Source: Leucogyrophana mollusca (taxonomy: Eukaryota; Basidiomycota; Agaricomycetes; Boletales). Taken from it: 55,838 bases of DNA. This document shows, one piece after another, positions 34,816-46,629 of this stretch. The translations under genes were made by a program, and so were the position numbers. The notes beneath the pieces were generated by a model. The model was not told the origin of the DNA. It ran no database searches and worked only from the letters and a program-made list of their open reading frames with translations. Each line of letters begins with the position of its first letter. Positions within the stretch are counted from its first letter, which is position 1. The stretch spans positions 1 to 55,838 of the forward strand of contig MU266519.1 in NCBI GenBank assembly GCA_021014945.1, read 5' to 3'.

Positions 34816-37800
34816 TCACCGCTTCTCCTTCACGAAGAAGTGCAACATCAAGAAGCTTGCGGAAGTAAACACAACAAAGAAGATGCCGAGCAGCGAAATG
34901 TTGGGCCACCAGAAAGACTACAGACAAAAGTAGAGTCAGGCTCAAATAGGTCTTTGTGTGAAAAAAAAACCTACCTGAGCACGGAGCCCAAATATCGAGA
35001 GGATTGTAGCTGCAGGGACATCTAGCTCCACGCCATACTATTTTGTTACAGGCCACCTCAGAGGATTTTCTCAATTAAAGAGACAGAAGGAACGAACCTT
35101 AATTTCCTTGAGTTGCAGATATCTCAACTCGTTAACAGCGAGCGCCTCAAACGCAGCGTGGAAGAAAGAGATGGTGTGCAACCATTGAAGGACGGGTGTG
35201 ACAGTATCCCTGTTTATCAGTAACCCCGTGAACAGGAGACTAAAATTGTGTGCGAGCGGTGAGCGAGCGATACGTGACGGAGAGGCTCTGTGCACTCACT
35301 TGAAAAGCATGACCAAGGTTCCAACCAAACTCGCAACACTTGTACTCGCAAACGTGATCGAGAGCAGCAAGATAACGCTCGCCGTTGTCAAGTTGAACAG
35401 CACGAGTGTTAACATGAACTTCCAGAACGCGGCGACGGTGGGTACGAGCCCAACTAGGCCATAGACGATGCCACCAAATACGAGCGGCGGAACGAGGCGC
35501 AGGGGCAGGATATCGAACAACACCTGTTGACGTGAGGTTGGTACGTCATCATGAGTGAAAACAGTTGCTTGCGGATGAAAGACGACGCCTAACCTTTGAC
35601 GAGAAATAAGTGAAAGACGAGTAGTACCCGTTCGCTCTGTTGTACAAAAGTCAGATCACCTCGAGTGGCATGAATCAGACCTGAGCTTACCTTTCACGCA
35701 TGAATAAAATGCGTTCGTTCGCGAACAGCCCAAGACTCGATAAGCACGAGAACCCAAACAAGGCAAGGGTAAAGAAGAATATGCCTAAATTGCACCTCGT
35801 CAGATATTACTTTAGGTGGGGAGAGCGATACACACCTAGTCGATTCTGGAAGCCTGCAATATCATTACTGCGCGAAACGTCAAACCCAAAACTACAACCA
35901 CCAGCTAAAAAGTTACATACCTAACGTTATGGAAGAACAACCCGCATATCACTGTAAAGAATGATCAGTATAAAGTCAAAGGACGGGATAGGGAACGTAC
36001 ACGCCAGGGCAATTGAAGACAAGTAATGAGCGGCCAACAGCGCCGGGTCCCGATACAGGTTTTTGAAAGCCCTTCCGCTCAAGATCCTAAACTGCGTCCC
36101 CCAGCTCGCCCTCCTACGGCCCCTGAGCAGGGTGCTCTCGACTGCCACATCTCTCAACTCCCCTTCCCCGCTAACATGCTGTGCCCTCGCAACTTCCTCA
36201 GTCTCGTTCCGAATCTCCCTCGCAACATCACTCGCAACGTATGCATCCACCAGAGATGCCAGCTTTGGAGGGAGCGGCGATTCGCCTGGCTGAGACGTCC
36301 GCACTGCGTCGAGAAGCTGGGAAGTCTTGCGCCGAATAGACGAGGAGAAAGAGGCTCGGCGACGCGTGCGAAGCTCAGTCTCTTCTTCGATGGCGGTGGA
36401 GGAACGGCCGTTCGAGCGTACAGAGGTTCCTAGCCCACGTTCTTCGTCGCCGATATTGTCGTCGGCGGTAGACGATACTGCGTCAGCTGAGGAGCTCTCG
36501 GGACTACGTGGCTCAAGGCCGGCATTTACTGTGAGATCGACTAGTTGGAGGAACGTATCAGCAGGACGCAGCAATAGCGTATTGTCTAAAACGTACTGAG
36601 GTAGTCGGCGATGTTGAAGCCCGGTGGGCAGGGCTGGCCGATACTGGCAAAATAGTCTTGGCACTTTCCAAACTCGCCAGAATAGACGAGCTTGCCCTGG
36701 GCAAGGACGATAAGCTGATCGAACAGGGCGACGATGTTGCTGCGAGGTTGATGTATCGTGAATACGACAGTTCGGTTGTAGTCGCGCGCTAGGGTAACCA
36801 AGCTATCGACAACGTTGAAGGCGTTGTAAGCGTCAAGACCTAGGGCGATACGTCAGCACACGTCTTTCTCTGGGAAAGAGCAGACAATACCACTAGTCGG
36901 CTCGTCGAGGAAAAGTATGGAGGGGCTCGTGACAAGCTCGCACGCGATGGACACGCGCCGCTTCTCGCCACCAGATATCGACCGACGCCCTGCGGTTTTC
37001 ATTAGTGACGCCCCGCACGAAACATTGAAACACCCACCGGAGTCCCCGATCCTCGAGTCTTTGATCCCAATAATTCCTAACTCATTCATCGTCTCCAGCG
37101 TCCTGAACTTCTTTGCCTCATAGCTCATCTCCCTCGGTAGCCTCAAAAGAGCCGAATAAAGGACCGTCTCGTACACCGTCAACGTCCCCATCAGCGTGTC
37201 CTCCTGGTCGACAAAACCCATCACCTTCTTGAAATCCCCATCCGCGACTTCTCGGCCGTTGACGAGCGTCGTCCCGCTCACAACGCCCCGCTTGCGCTTG
37301 CGAGCGAGAATGTCGAGGAATGTCGATTTACCGGCGCCTGACGCGCCCATGATCGCCATGACCTGCCCGGGCTTGACGGAACCGGATATAGAGGATAGGA
37401 TCGGGCGTCCGGAGAGTGTGTATGATATATTGGAAAAGTGTAGTGATGCGGGGACATGGTCAGTCATAAGCTTGGAGGCTTCATTCTCTGGAAGCCGAAT
37501 TTTGCCAAATTCGCCGCCGCTTCGCGAACGTCCCACGTACCATAAAACTACAAAGAAGTTAGTATTGTGCCCAACTGTAAGTCTAACGTCGTGAAAATTA
37601 CCTGCGACAGTCAGTATGACGATTAAGCCAGCTCCTGCGGAGCTAAGGGCGACCATGCTGGTATTGTCGGGTTTGGCAGGCCGCTAAAATGTATATGAGT
37701 GATGAGCCGTTGAAAGGGTATGATTATTCACTTGGTAACCCGGAACCTGCGAATAATGAAGACATTCGCCCCCTTCGCAGTTGAGCGTGATGTAGCCGTC

Positions 37801-39024
37801 TCCGAAGATATCGTTGATAAGGCTGTTCATAGCCGGTTCTTCGAACTTGCATCCGTTTCCGCTTTTGCAGGTAAATGCTGCGGGCCCCTTAATCTCCTCC
37901 GTTAAGAAGTCGCTGATATCTAAACGCTAGGCAGTCAAAATCGGGTGCGAAGATGAATGTCACTTCGAACTCACCAACACTGCCGTCTTCTCCGCACAAG
38001 AACTTCCCCGGGATACATTTGCACTGGATATGGTCGCACGCGTAGACGGTCGTATTGGTATCATATCCCGGGCGAGACTCCGACGTGCAGGTATCGAGAG
38101 AGCAATAGAATGACTCTACTTGGGCAGTCCAAAACTGGAAACTACAGGTCTCGGTCGCGTTGTCGCAGCTAAACGTCACCTGGGGTGGACGATCGGGAAG
38201 CATGTCGAGGATCTTCCGATCTGTTTGCGTTCGTTAATCCGGCAGTCAAAGCGGTGGGAGGGGCTTGCATACTAGTGATGTCGCACATTTGATGGTTGCT
38301 AAAGACGGTCTCGCCGCCTTTGTAGCACGTCATGTTCGCGATTTCCGAGTCGTCCATTTCCGCGTGTATGCCGCCCGCTAATGGGAACCCAACGCAAGCA
38401 TTGTCGGTCTTGCAAACTGACGCAGGGACGATATTAGTGTTGTCTCGGCGAATGGGCGAATTGGATGCTCCCACCATTGCAGTTTATACCTCCCCAGCCA
38501 TCCTTACATTCGCAGGGTTCGTCACCTCTAAGTGTGCGGTGGTCGCCGTCAGCAAGGGAGTCGCATTCTGTTGCAACGACGTGAGCCAGATGATCGACAT
38601 CTTCCAAGCGGGGAACTCACGCGGCAAGAGACAGTCGATCCCTCCCCAGCCCGGGGGACATTTACATTGACCATCGTATTCATTGCAATGGCCAAATTGG
38701 CCGCAAGTGAACGCAGGAAGCAAGCAGTTGAAACACGGAGGGCATTTATCTGAATGAGCGCTATAAGTCACCACTGCGAACTTACGAAGAAGAATCTTCA
38801 GCTCACCGATCGACTGAGAGCTGGCGAGAGTCTGGGTGAAAGGCACGGTAAACGTCAAATGTAAAATTCGATAACGGCTGGGTGCTTACCGACACCTCGT
38901 AGTTGGACATCCCGCTTCTATTCCATGTCGAATTACCTGCGCGTCCCCAGACTGTTGGAACCAATATCGAGGCTAGTAAGTAAAGATTCATGGCGCTGTT
39001 CAAGACTGGCTTGGTCCGCCGCAT
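34816..39024 (-). CDS. ADP1-like ABCG transporter with extracellular EGF-like region
   Basis: Large multi-exon gene resembling yeast ADP1, an ABCG-family half transporter with an N-terminal extracytoplasmic cysteine-rich region. Seen in order: a signal-like [14 protein letters not shown] near 38985; EGF-like cysteine clusters ([20 protein letters not shown] and others); a membrane segment near 37630; the nucleotide-binding domain with Walker [11 protein letters not shown]-loop region FVDQED, signature [10 protein letters not shown] and Walker [11 protein letters not shown]; a Ser-rich linker; then six-helix membrane domain pieces such as [20 protein letters not shown] and [18 protein letters not shown]. 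It ends FVKEKR at 34816. The start is 39024 or the second Met at 38991, which sits directly before the signal sequence. ATP-driven efflux or lipid transport is inferred from the family. Looks intact. Confidence 0.88.
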
Positions 39025-40185
39025 GTTCGGTCGTAGGCTCGTCGCTATGAGAGTCCAGTGATGACGGTCCTGTGCTCAGACTCCGAAGCAACACAAGCCG
39101 ACTGTACCAGCACCGTGTGAAAGTGAAGCCTTTCCGGGAAGTGTGGCTGGAGTTGGTGCTTGCAGCGAAACCATCTTGCTGTGATGCTGGATGGCCATTA
39201 TTGCCAGCCATTGTTTTTGGCTCGATTCACGCTCGAAAAGAAGGAGACGATGCCGACAGTTACCGAAAATGCGAGTCGAACGTTTGGCCCGCCACCTAAC
39301 AGCAGCGATTTGAGCTTTTGATTCGGGGCCTGACTTAAACAGAAACTCCCCTCTCAACCCTATCTCTATCTTCGCCATCATCACCCACACCAGCACACCC
39401 GCTCGCACTTATTCCCATCGTCACATCCACGCCGAATACCTCACCGGCAATCTAACTCAACAATTGACCATGTTCAATATCTGGGAGGCCCTCAATTAAT
39501 ATTCCGGCCCAGAATGTTTCTGGAGTCTAAAGCCTGGCCCCATCGTTGTATCGTATTCGGGAGGACTTTCGATGGATAAGTTTGACTCGACTATAACATT
39601 ACTATCCACCTGCCCCGCCTGTATAGGGCTTGGTATCGGCCAGCCACGCGTGACCATTTTTGACTTTCCACAGGGCAGACAATACGCGTCTAAGTGAAAC
39701 AAACGAGTTCACCAGACCTCGCAGAAGGAAAGCAGCAATGGGTAGATATATATTTACTGTCCCTTTCTTCACCGTGTTCCCAGCGTTCTACGACATCTTT
39801 TATCATGCTGTCCCTACCGAACGTCATCAGCTACTTGCGCTCGGACCCGCTTTCGCCCTGATAAACTTCTCGAGGGCGTATTGACCTTCCCGGGTCAAAT
39901 TCGGGTGTGCTGTGGCTCCTGCTTCACCCCCGGCCGTTTCGGTTGAGCAGAAAGACGATACTGGTGGTACGAAATATCGTGAGTAACGGTGAGTTATGGG
40001 AGGTAGAGACGCTTGTCACTGATGCATCCACGACTGGTGCATCGTGCGGTAACATGTTTGCTCCTGAGATCGCTGGCCTTGCTTTCGGAGGAAGGAAAAC
40101 TAACTATGTCCGAATTGTGGTGCATGTGAAGAAGGGCAATACTACTGTGCAACAGAGGGGCGAGGCTGGGCCGTCAGACGCTCGG
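39025..40185. other. ABC transporter upstream region
   Basis: Upstream of the minus-strand transporter and downstream of the hypothetical gene at 40186. Pyrimidine-rich near 39340. A 68-codon minus ORF (39496-39702) and plus ORFs near 39660 and 39907 have no recognisable motif. Confidence 0.45.
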
Positions 40186-40876
40186 TCAAGCGTTGTCGTT
40201 CGGTAATTGTGTAAAGCCGAAAACCAACCCGATGCCCCGCACGGGGAAGACGACGAGATTTTCGGACTGGTCGTAAGCCGCGCGGAGGGAGACGAGGCAC
40301 TTGAGGCCAGGGTTGGGAATTTGAGGTCGTTGCCCATAAATACCTGAGGTAAGCTGACGGTGGTAAAACTACCCACACCTACGTTGATTCTTGCAGGTAA
40401 ACTGGCGAGTTGAGATACGCGCCTATTAGTTGACTTGCTTTACAGTATTAGGTTTGCAATGTGGACGAAGTCAAGAGCCATGTCCGTGAGGGATAGTGGC
40501 TACGGCTTGGCTTGAATATTTACATCTCTTGGTTTGCTGGGTCTGCAAAGGTCACCCATGGCATCTCTCCCGTGACACCGCGATCGGTGAGCCACTTTCT
40601 AGCGCGTCCTCCAGCTTCCCCTTCCCTCAACCCTTTGTACTTGTGCTTGCTCTCGTGCGGGGAGTCCTTGACCATAGTGCAGAAGATCACCTGGGGGGTC
40701 GCATGGGGGCCACGGGGATAATCGACTGGGAAGAGGCGGCAGCCATATTTCAGTGCCTCGCGGAACCCTGCATCGTTGGCGGGGCCGATCTTGGTTAGGG
40801 TTGTTCCCTTAATGAAAGAACCAAGCTGAATAACTTGATCATAGCTGAGCAGGATCCCTGCAATTTTGTAAGTCAT
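40186..40876 (-). CDS. Hypothetical protein, two or more exons
   Basis: Exon 1 from 40876 gives 118 coding codons beginning MTYKIAGILLSYDQV, with LTKIGPANDAGFREALKYG and a basic Gly-rich region, reading open to a GTAAAT donor. A separate minus-strand segment (about 40330-40186) reads GLKCLVSLRAAYDQSENLVV, FPVRGIGLVFGF and QLPNDNA before a stop, which has the look of real coding sequence in a different frame from the overlapping ORF. I could not find a single intron that joins the two in phase, so a small intermediate exon is likely. No family recognised. Single copy in the window and outside the duplicated mosaic. Confidence 0.5.
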
Positions 40877-41545
40877 GTCTGGAAATGATAGATCATTCCA
40901 AAATTAGAGCGGGCTACGGGAAGGAGACTCAGTGCTAACTGACCTAAAGTGTGTACTTGATTAACGAATGATGGACGTCGCAATGATAACCTCGAACACG
41001 GAGTTTGTGCAACATTTCCTTACGGAGTTTCAATTTGAAGTGCAAAAGATCCACCTCCACAGTCCCTTCACTCATCTGCACCGATGAGATGGTCACGGGG
41101 TTTCTGGACGTGTCTGCAAGACACCATGAGCTGTGCTCGTGGATCTGTGAGGGCTGTCGTCTTTGCTACGCGCCGTAAGCCTACAAGCATATTGCAAAAC
41201 TCTCTACTATACAGCTGCGGCCTCAGTGATACTCGCAGAATGGAAGCAAACTAATGCGTCGTGGCTCCGCGTTTCTTGGCCCAAGATATATGACCAGACA
41301 CCGGACACAACAAGTTACGCCTGCATAAGGGCTGCGGTCATGCTCCAGTATTTGGCATCAGCCGCCAAGGCGAGCAAACTTTTCCAGTTCGGAGGCACTC
41401 TGATCTGAAGGAGAGCTCCCTCCGGACTTCTGTCGTTTGACGGCACAGCCAGTCCAAATTTTCTGAAACTCCACTCGCGGTATGTGTCCCTACAATGTCT
41501 CGAGTGCGTGAAGTTGATTTTCTGTTAGACAGGCGTACTGGTACC
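40877..41545. other. Left edge of the duplicated mosaic
   Basis: From about 41190 this matches 55010-55400 (and the left arm), the upstream region of the terminal HET genes. Before 41190 the sequence is unique and includes the promoter side of the gene ending at 40876. Confidence 0.6.
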
Positions 41546-42303
41546 ATGTGCCTTCTGAACACGTCCATCCTTCAGCTCGAACAGCTCCGGGAACCCCCAA
41601 GTACGCTATCCTGTCCCACAGTTTGGGCGAAGAGAAGTGACTTTTCGCGACACCAACAGACCCCACGTAGTGAATTCGAGAGGATACACGAAAATCGAGT
41701 GTATGGCGGGCAAGCACTCGCGGATGGATACGATTACGTGCGGATCAATACTTGTCGACCAGACTTTCAGAGGCGATAAACTCCTGCTACGAGGACGCCG
41801 CCGTTTGCTGTGCGTACCTCGCAGATTTGCTAAGCAACGAGAATTCAGTCGACGAAGACCCCGGCTTTCGCAACAGCCGGTATATCAAGAGGGGCTGGAC
41901 TTTACAAGAGGTCATAGCGCCTGAGAGGGTAGAATTCCTCGCAATGAATTGGGTCAAGATAGGCACCAAAGCCACCGAGGTGTCTGTGATCGCAGCGGTT
42001 ACTGGCGTGGACGAGAGTCTTGTCAAAAACCCTATCGCTGGCGAAAGACAGTGTCACAAAGAAGATGTCTTGGGTTTCGTGGAGAGAAACGGCGCGAGTA
42101 GAAGGCAGGGCGGACTCGTTGATGGGAATCCTCGGAGTCCACATGCCGCTACTCTCTGGAGAAGGAGAGAACGCATTTATCAGGCTTCAGCGCGAAATCA
42201 TGAGGACGTCGAACGACCAGACCATATTCTCCTGGGGACTCGATTCTCGAGGGCTTTCGTGTTCTTCGACCTCTGATTTCTGTGACTGCGTCGAAGTCGA
42301 CTG
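41546..42303 (+). pseudogene. HET-domain pseudogene
   Basis: Aligned with the terminal HET genes it starts MCLLNTSILQLEQL at 41546, keeps the KYAILS block, then shifts frame near 41620. The middle has lost the DTCCIDKS block (GTACGGATCAATACTTGTCG remains). A second frame resumes with LSEAINSCYEDAAVCCAYLA, YIKRGWTLQEVIAPERVEFL, and, after another shift, GILGVHMPLLSGEGENAF and REIMRTSNDQTIFSWGLD. Because it extends beyond block 3, it shows the downstream gene structure missing from the two terminal copies. Multiple frameshifts: not functional. Confidence 0.8.
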
Positions 42304-42469
42304 AATCATGCCCAGCAAATTTTTGGATATCTTTGCATCATCACTATTCAACGATACACCACAGAAGTCTCACTTTTTCATGATCAACAGTGGCGTACAA
42401 ATTATCCTGCCCATGAAAAGGGCTCATTGGGCTGGAGGAAATGGGCTGGCGGGGCTCGGCGGTGACGGG

Positions 42470-43074
42470 GGCGGCGGAACGAGCTCAAGAAAAACGACGA
42501 TGACTGAAGAAAAAGTTAGGTGAGTGAACCACGTGGAGACGTAGACGCACCTCGGAGTCGCTGTAGCGCGTGCAGGGGAGGGACGTTTGGTCCGGCCGGA
42601 AGACGCGACGTCGGTTGCTCGCTGGTCGCGAGGCGTCAAACTGCGACGGCCCGCTGGCCGATATTGGTGTTTTTGGGAGGACGGAGGGCGGTTTGCTGGG
42701 CGACCTGGACGTGCTGGTCGAACCCTCGGCTCAAGATGCGCGAGAGGTTGGGTGGCATGTCAATGGGGATCGCGTCCGCGCTGAGGCGGCATCGTCAGGT
42801 GGTCGTCGTGGAGTAGCTCGTCGCGCGGGGACTTGTCGGGGCTGTGGTCGGTGCGCGCCGCGACGAACTGGAGGAGCATGTGCGGGGTGACCTGGATCGT
42901 GGGGTTCGCTGCGAGGAGCCGCTTGAGGCCGTCCATCTCGCTGTCGTCGAGGAGCTCGACGCCGTTGCAGGCGTCGGAGAAGGCCCGGAGGACGTCGACG
43001 AGGGCGTCAGCGGGGGATTTGAACTCGCCGTCGGTGTCGGTGTTGGGGTAGTCGTTGCGCATTTGACACGTCAC
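42470..43074 (-). pseudogene. 5' fragment of the coiled-coil gene with intron 1
   Basis: Reverse-strand copy of about 1615-2240: the start of exon 2, all of intron 1 (recognisable around 42500-42550) and most of exon 1, with VDVLRAFSDACNGVELLDDS and PTIQVTPHMLLQFVAARTDH still readable. The N-terminal codons are replaced. Keeping the intron shows that it came from DNA duplication rather than reverse transcription. It is joined directly to the tail of the HET pseudogene. Confidence 0.8.
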
Positions 43075-43612
43075 TTTACCTCGAGAAATTTACCCTGACT
43101 AAACCTCTGGCAAAGTGTCCATCCCACCCATTAGTTTCGCTACATTCGCTGGGGAGGGGTGTTTCCCTGATGGTGGCGGGGGGGAAACACTTGCATGTCA
43201 GTACAAACCTCGAAAGGACTGACGCCAGTGGAAGTCTCTGCCACCAGAGGGCCTCCTATCACCCAGTCTTGTACTCGCAATCTTGCGATGAACGCACCCT
43301 TAGCCACAGAGCGAACCACTGAGGAACCCAACGTAAGACACTGACAATCCATCAATTCACACCAACCGTACACATCAGCATTCGTACAAGTTACATCATC
43401 ACATCAAATCCGACGCAAGGAAAGCAGCACTTCTGGATGATAGGAACCCTCCACCTCTGTTACAACCAACGAGTAACAACGCAGAATTTCAACACAGGCA
43501 AACGACTTCACGACGGGCGCGTGCACTTGAAAAGAAACTATGTCAGAAATAGCTGAGGACACGCCACCTGGACTCGAAATTCACCTCAATCACGGATGAT
43601 GTCCCACACGAT
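43075..43612. repeat. 3' flank of peptide gene copy 1, duplicated
   Basis: 43330-43610 matches 51470-51815, the 3' flank of the second peptide gene, with small indels. No gene of its own. Confidence 0.75.
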
Positions 43613-44000
43613 CTAGATGTACAGACGGAAAATCAGCATGCCGCAAACAAATATCAGGTAAGTGAAACACGACTGACATCGTACTACATTGGACGCAGGA
43701 GAAAAAACATCAGCCTGTGCACACGGAACAAAGACCACGTTGTTGGAAGTTAACTCACCGCCTTGCGGTTGCCTGACAATGGTCGTGGTCAACGATGTAT
43801 CAAAAACCAATAACGACGCTCAGCTTACGCTTCTCGACGTCCGCCACGTCACTGCCTAAGGGCTCGCCTAGATTTCTCGTCGTCAGTGGTGTGCATGAGA
43901 TCAATAACAATGTTGACTGACGCGCTTCCTGTGCAGGCAAAGCCGACACGCTTGCCACGAAGATGGCGGCAGCGAAGATGAAAGTGAGAGCGAATTTCAT
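43613..44000 (-). CDS. Micro-exon secreted peptide precursor, copy 1
   Basis: Four exons (44000-43922, 43867-43829, 43772-43759, 43714-43613), of 79, 39, 14 and 102 nt, join in frame to 77 residues. A textbook signal peptide (MKFALTFIFAAAIFVASVSA) is followed by a short pro-region with EPLGSDVADVEKR, where KR fits a Kex2 cleavage site. The third exon is a 14-nt micro-exon. Exon 4 reads ADVFSPASNVV and then a hydrophobic Cys-containing end, whereas the second copy stops early because of a small length difference in exon 4; one of the two frames is probably secondary. A TATAAA (44066-44071, minus) stands 66 bases upstream. No family recognised. Confidence 0.6.
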
Positions 44001-44065
44001 TGTATAATGGTAGTGGTGATGTCGATCTAGGGGAACGATGATTTGATCGCTGAGCTGGGGCTCCC

Positions 44066-44071
44066 TTTATA
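44066..44071 (-). promoter_or_regulatory. TATA box of peptide gene copy 1
   Basis: TATAAA on the minus strand, 66 bases before the start at 44000; conserved before copy 2 at 52196-52202. Confidence 0.55.
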
Positions 44072-44170
44072 CGATGTCCATATTGTCGACAAGTTCAATG
44101 TCGGCTCGCAAAATGCGTCCTATTAATCGCGAGTGGGCCATCTCCGACGGTTCTCATCAAAATTTACTCC

Positions 44171-44560
44171 ACGATATACTTAGCTTAACTCCAAGAGTGC
44201 CAGCTGACCTCCTGATACATGCCATATCTGCGTGTCCCTGAAGTACCAGTGGCACGGTGGGTGACACTTTATTCGGTTCGGATGTTAATTCGGCTCAGGT
44301 CGCGAAACGGAACTCGACATACCTTCCCTACCAATGCGTGATCCTTCGCGATTTCTTGTGGCGTAAAGTTAACGCTGTCGTTGACCTACCGGAAGAGATG
44401 ACTCCACGCGGGTTTCGAGTGTCCTCAAGACCTGGCGTTCAGCATGCAGGGGCCCACCTGGCCATGACGCCACCCGCCCCTGGGGCCCGATATGATAGCG
44501 AGTTTGATTGACAGAATAGAAGCAGGCGGGGGAACAATACCAGAAAGCCTGGGACAAAAG
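44171..44560. repeat. Three-copy ~370 bp block, copy 1
   Basis: Shares long stretches (for example CATGCAGGG-GCCCAC, GACAGAATAGAAGCAGGCGG and CAGAAAGCCTG) with 46991-47340 and 52391-52740. It lies upstream of UstYa-like gene 1, so part of it may act as promoter. Short ORFs in it are not conserved between copies. Confidence 0.8.
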
Positions 44561-44834
44561 GAAAAATCAATAGATAAACAAAGGTGGTTAGCAGTTCATC
44601 CTGTGGGGCTGACAGCGTGCGGGGAGCCGACGTAAGAGTACCACGACGATAAACCGAATAGAAGCCTTACACGAGCGATCAGAAAAATGACGCAAGGTTG
44701 ACCTGATCGAAAGATCCCCCCAGATCAGCAAAATTGATTTCAAAGTACCGACCCTTCTGATTGCTGACTGGAAACCAAAGGAAGAAGCCATTGCTGCTCT
44801 TGACTTGTTACACCCAACCCAACCCACAACCAGG

Positions 44835-45547
44835 ATGCTGCGACCAGTCACAGTGTTATCTGTTGCGGTATCAGCATTAATCGCATGCCTCAGTCTCAAC
44901 ACACTCACCATACACCGTCTCCGCACTGAGTTGGCGAACGCCAAACCTCGTGTTTCCGTTGATGATAGCGCGTACAGTGAGTTTCAAGTACGACTTGCTA
45001 CGCATCACAGAGGCTGACTCAGTCTAGGCTACGTCGGCGACGACCACCCCGCTAACTTGCCAATAGATCTACCACATGTTGCTCTCGAAATCGAAAACAC
45101 TGGCAAGTTCGGGATATCCAACCCAGAAGCATGGGCAGAGTGGCGTACCACGGATCTGTTTCCGCGTGCAAACGGCTTTGTGAAGCTGGGAAAGCAAGGT
45201 ACGTCCTGTGTCCTCACAGGATTCGGATAGTTTAGCTGGTATAAATCTCAGGTCGCACGTTTGGTGTCAGCATGTTTCACCAGATGCATTGTTTGATGAT
45301 GATTCGCAAAGCTGTCATCGAGAAAGACAGCGCGGACTCACATACACATCATTGCCTCAACTTCATACGCCAAGCCATTCTCTGCGCGAGCGATACGACA
45401 CTGGATCCCCTTCGGAATGACGGTCACGGCAAGTTGAGGGGATCGGATGGAGTCAGTGTGGTACACGTTTGCAGGGATTGGGAGAAAGTATACGATTACG
45501 TCCGGATGAATCAGATGAGCGAGGTGTGGAACAGTACGGACACATGA
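44835..45547 (+). CDS. UstYa-like (DUF3328) oxidase, copy 1
   Basis: Three exons (44835-44976, 45028-45198, 45252-45547) join to 202 residues. An N-terminal membrane segment (LSVAVSALIACLSLNTLTI) is followed by HTGKFGISNP-type NTGKFGISNPEAWAEWRT, then the family's two metal-binding-type motifs HQMHC and HTHHC, LRQ-like FIRQAILCASDTTLDP, and VVHVCRDWEKVYDYVRM. UstYa-family proteins carry out oxidative cyclisation or other oxidations in fungal RiPP (ustiloxin-like) and some other secondary metabolite pathways. Divergent from the secreted peptide gene at 43613, about 830 bp away. Both HxxHC motifs are present. Intact. Confidence 0.85.
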
Positions 45548-46338
45548 AGTCCAGTGGTTTGAGCTTGTCGTCCGAACGTGGGTTGTCGATGCAGGGCTAA
45601 ATGGGCACTTGACCCTATGTATTTTTCATTGATCCTTGTATGATTCCCATTTTCTTTGTCGAAGACGGTTATGGGAAATTCCCGGATTTGAGGTGAGTGT
45701 CCTGCCAGCGGTATGGTGCAAGGCCTGCACACTTGTTGCATGCGTTATCGTTGCACTGGAATACACCACATCAGCATCCCCCGCCAAGCCTCTTCCTGCT
45801 CATCCTCGTAATCGCGTCAATCGACCCTCCATAGGCTCCCCGTCAAGGGTGTCCATTTGCAGAAAGTCTTTCTTACCTTCGCCCTTCCCCAAAACCCAAT
45901 GTGCACCTTGTTCCTATCCAACGTGCATCCTTCTCAACAGCTCAACGTCGTCGTGTGGAGGTATGCGGCTCGGTTGAGAAGAAGCGCGCTGCGTGGGTAT
46001 GCCTCCCCGGCTCACCTACGCATCAGTAGTTGCAGCGGATCAAAAGATGTATGAAAGCTCGCATCGTGGCCTTTGTGACGGAGGTATGGGGTAAATCTCC
46101 GACGCGGAGAGCAACGCCGGACTCAATCGAAGTTCGCGGCTGCTGCAGTCCGCTGAGCGGCGCTATCCGTCCGCGGCTAATTAATGAGACTTTCATCTCG
46201 CAGGATCAGTGTTGCGGATGTGAGTGTTGGCACCGCCAGCGACCAGCGCGTATTAATGGGAAGCCACGCCGCCGAAGAATGAAACCTGATTACATGAAAC
46301 GAGTGTGATACGGTGTTACGGATCGAGCCCATTCCAAG
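45548..46338. repeat. UstYa 1 downstream flank, partly duplicated
   Basis: 45620-45750 and 46085-46300 match 49770-49905 and 49940-50150. About 300 bp between them (45760-46070) is absent from the other copy, so it is an insertion here or a deletion there. No gene supported. Confidence 0.65.
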
Positions 46339-46629
46339 TTGAACCTGTCACTGCGGGGTAGTTGCATGGCCCACAAATTGTGCCTCAATCGGCCTCACAC
46401 GAGAGTAGAAGACAGGACATACTCGTTGATAGGAAACTTCGGAGTTCACATGCCGCTACTCTGTGGAGAAGGGAATAACGCATCAATTAGCGGGCTCCAG
46501 CACGAAATCATGAGGACATCGACCAATAAGAGCCGCTCCTGGAGTCGCCTGGGGGCTCGTCCACCATTTTCTTTGCGCTTACTCACTTCTTCGCCCTCTG
46601 CCTTCCGTGACTGCGCCAAAGTCGACTGA
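46339..46629 (+). pseudogene. HET gene 3' remnant, copy A
   Basis: Reads TRVEDRTYSLIGNFGVHMPL, LCGEGNNA, LQHEIMRTS, matching the segment after the HET domain in the pseudogene at 41546. The HET domain itself is absent. The ~100 bases after the stop also match 42303-42425 and 50340-50440, so a common HET 3' end was copied at least three times. Confidence 0.75.
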
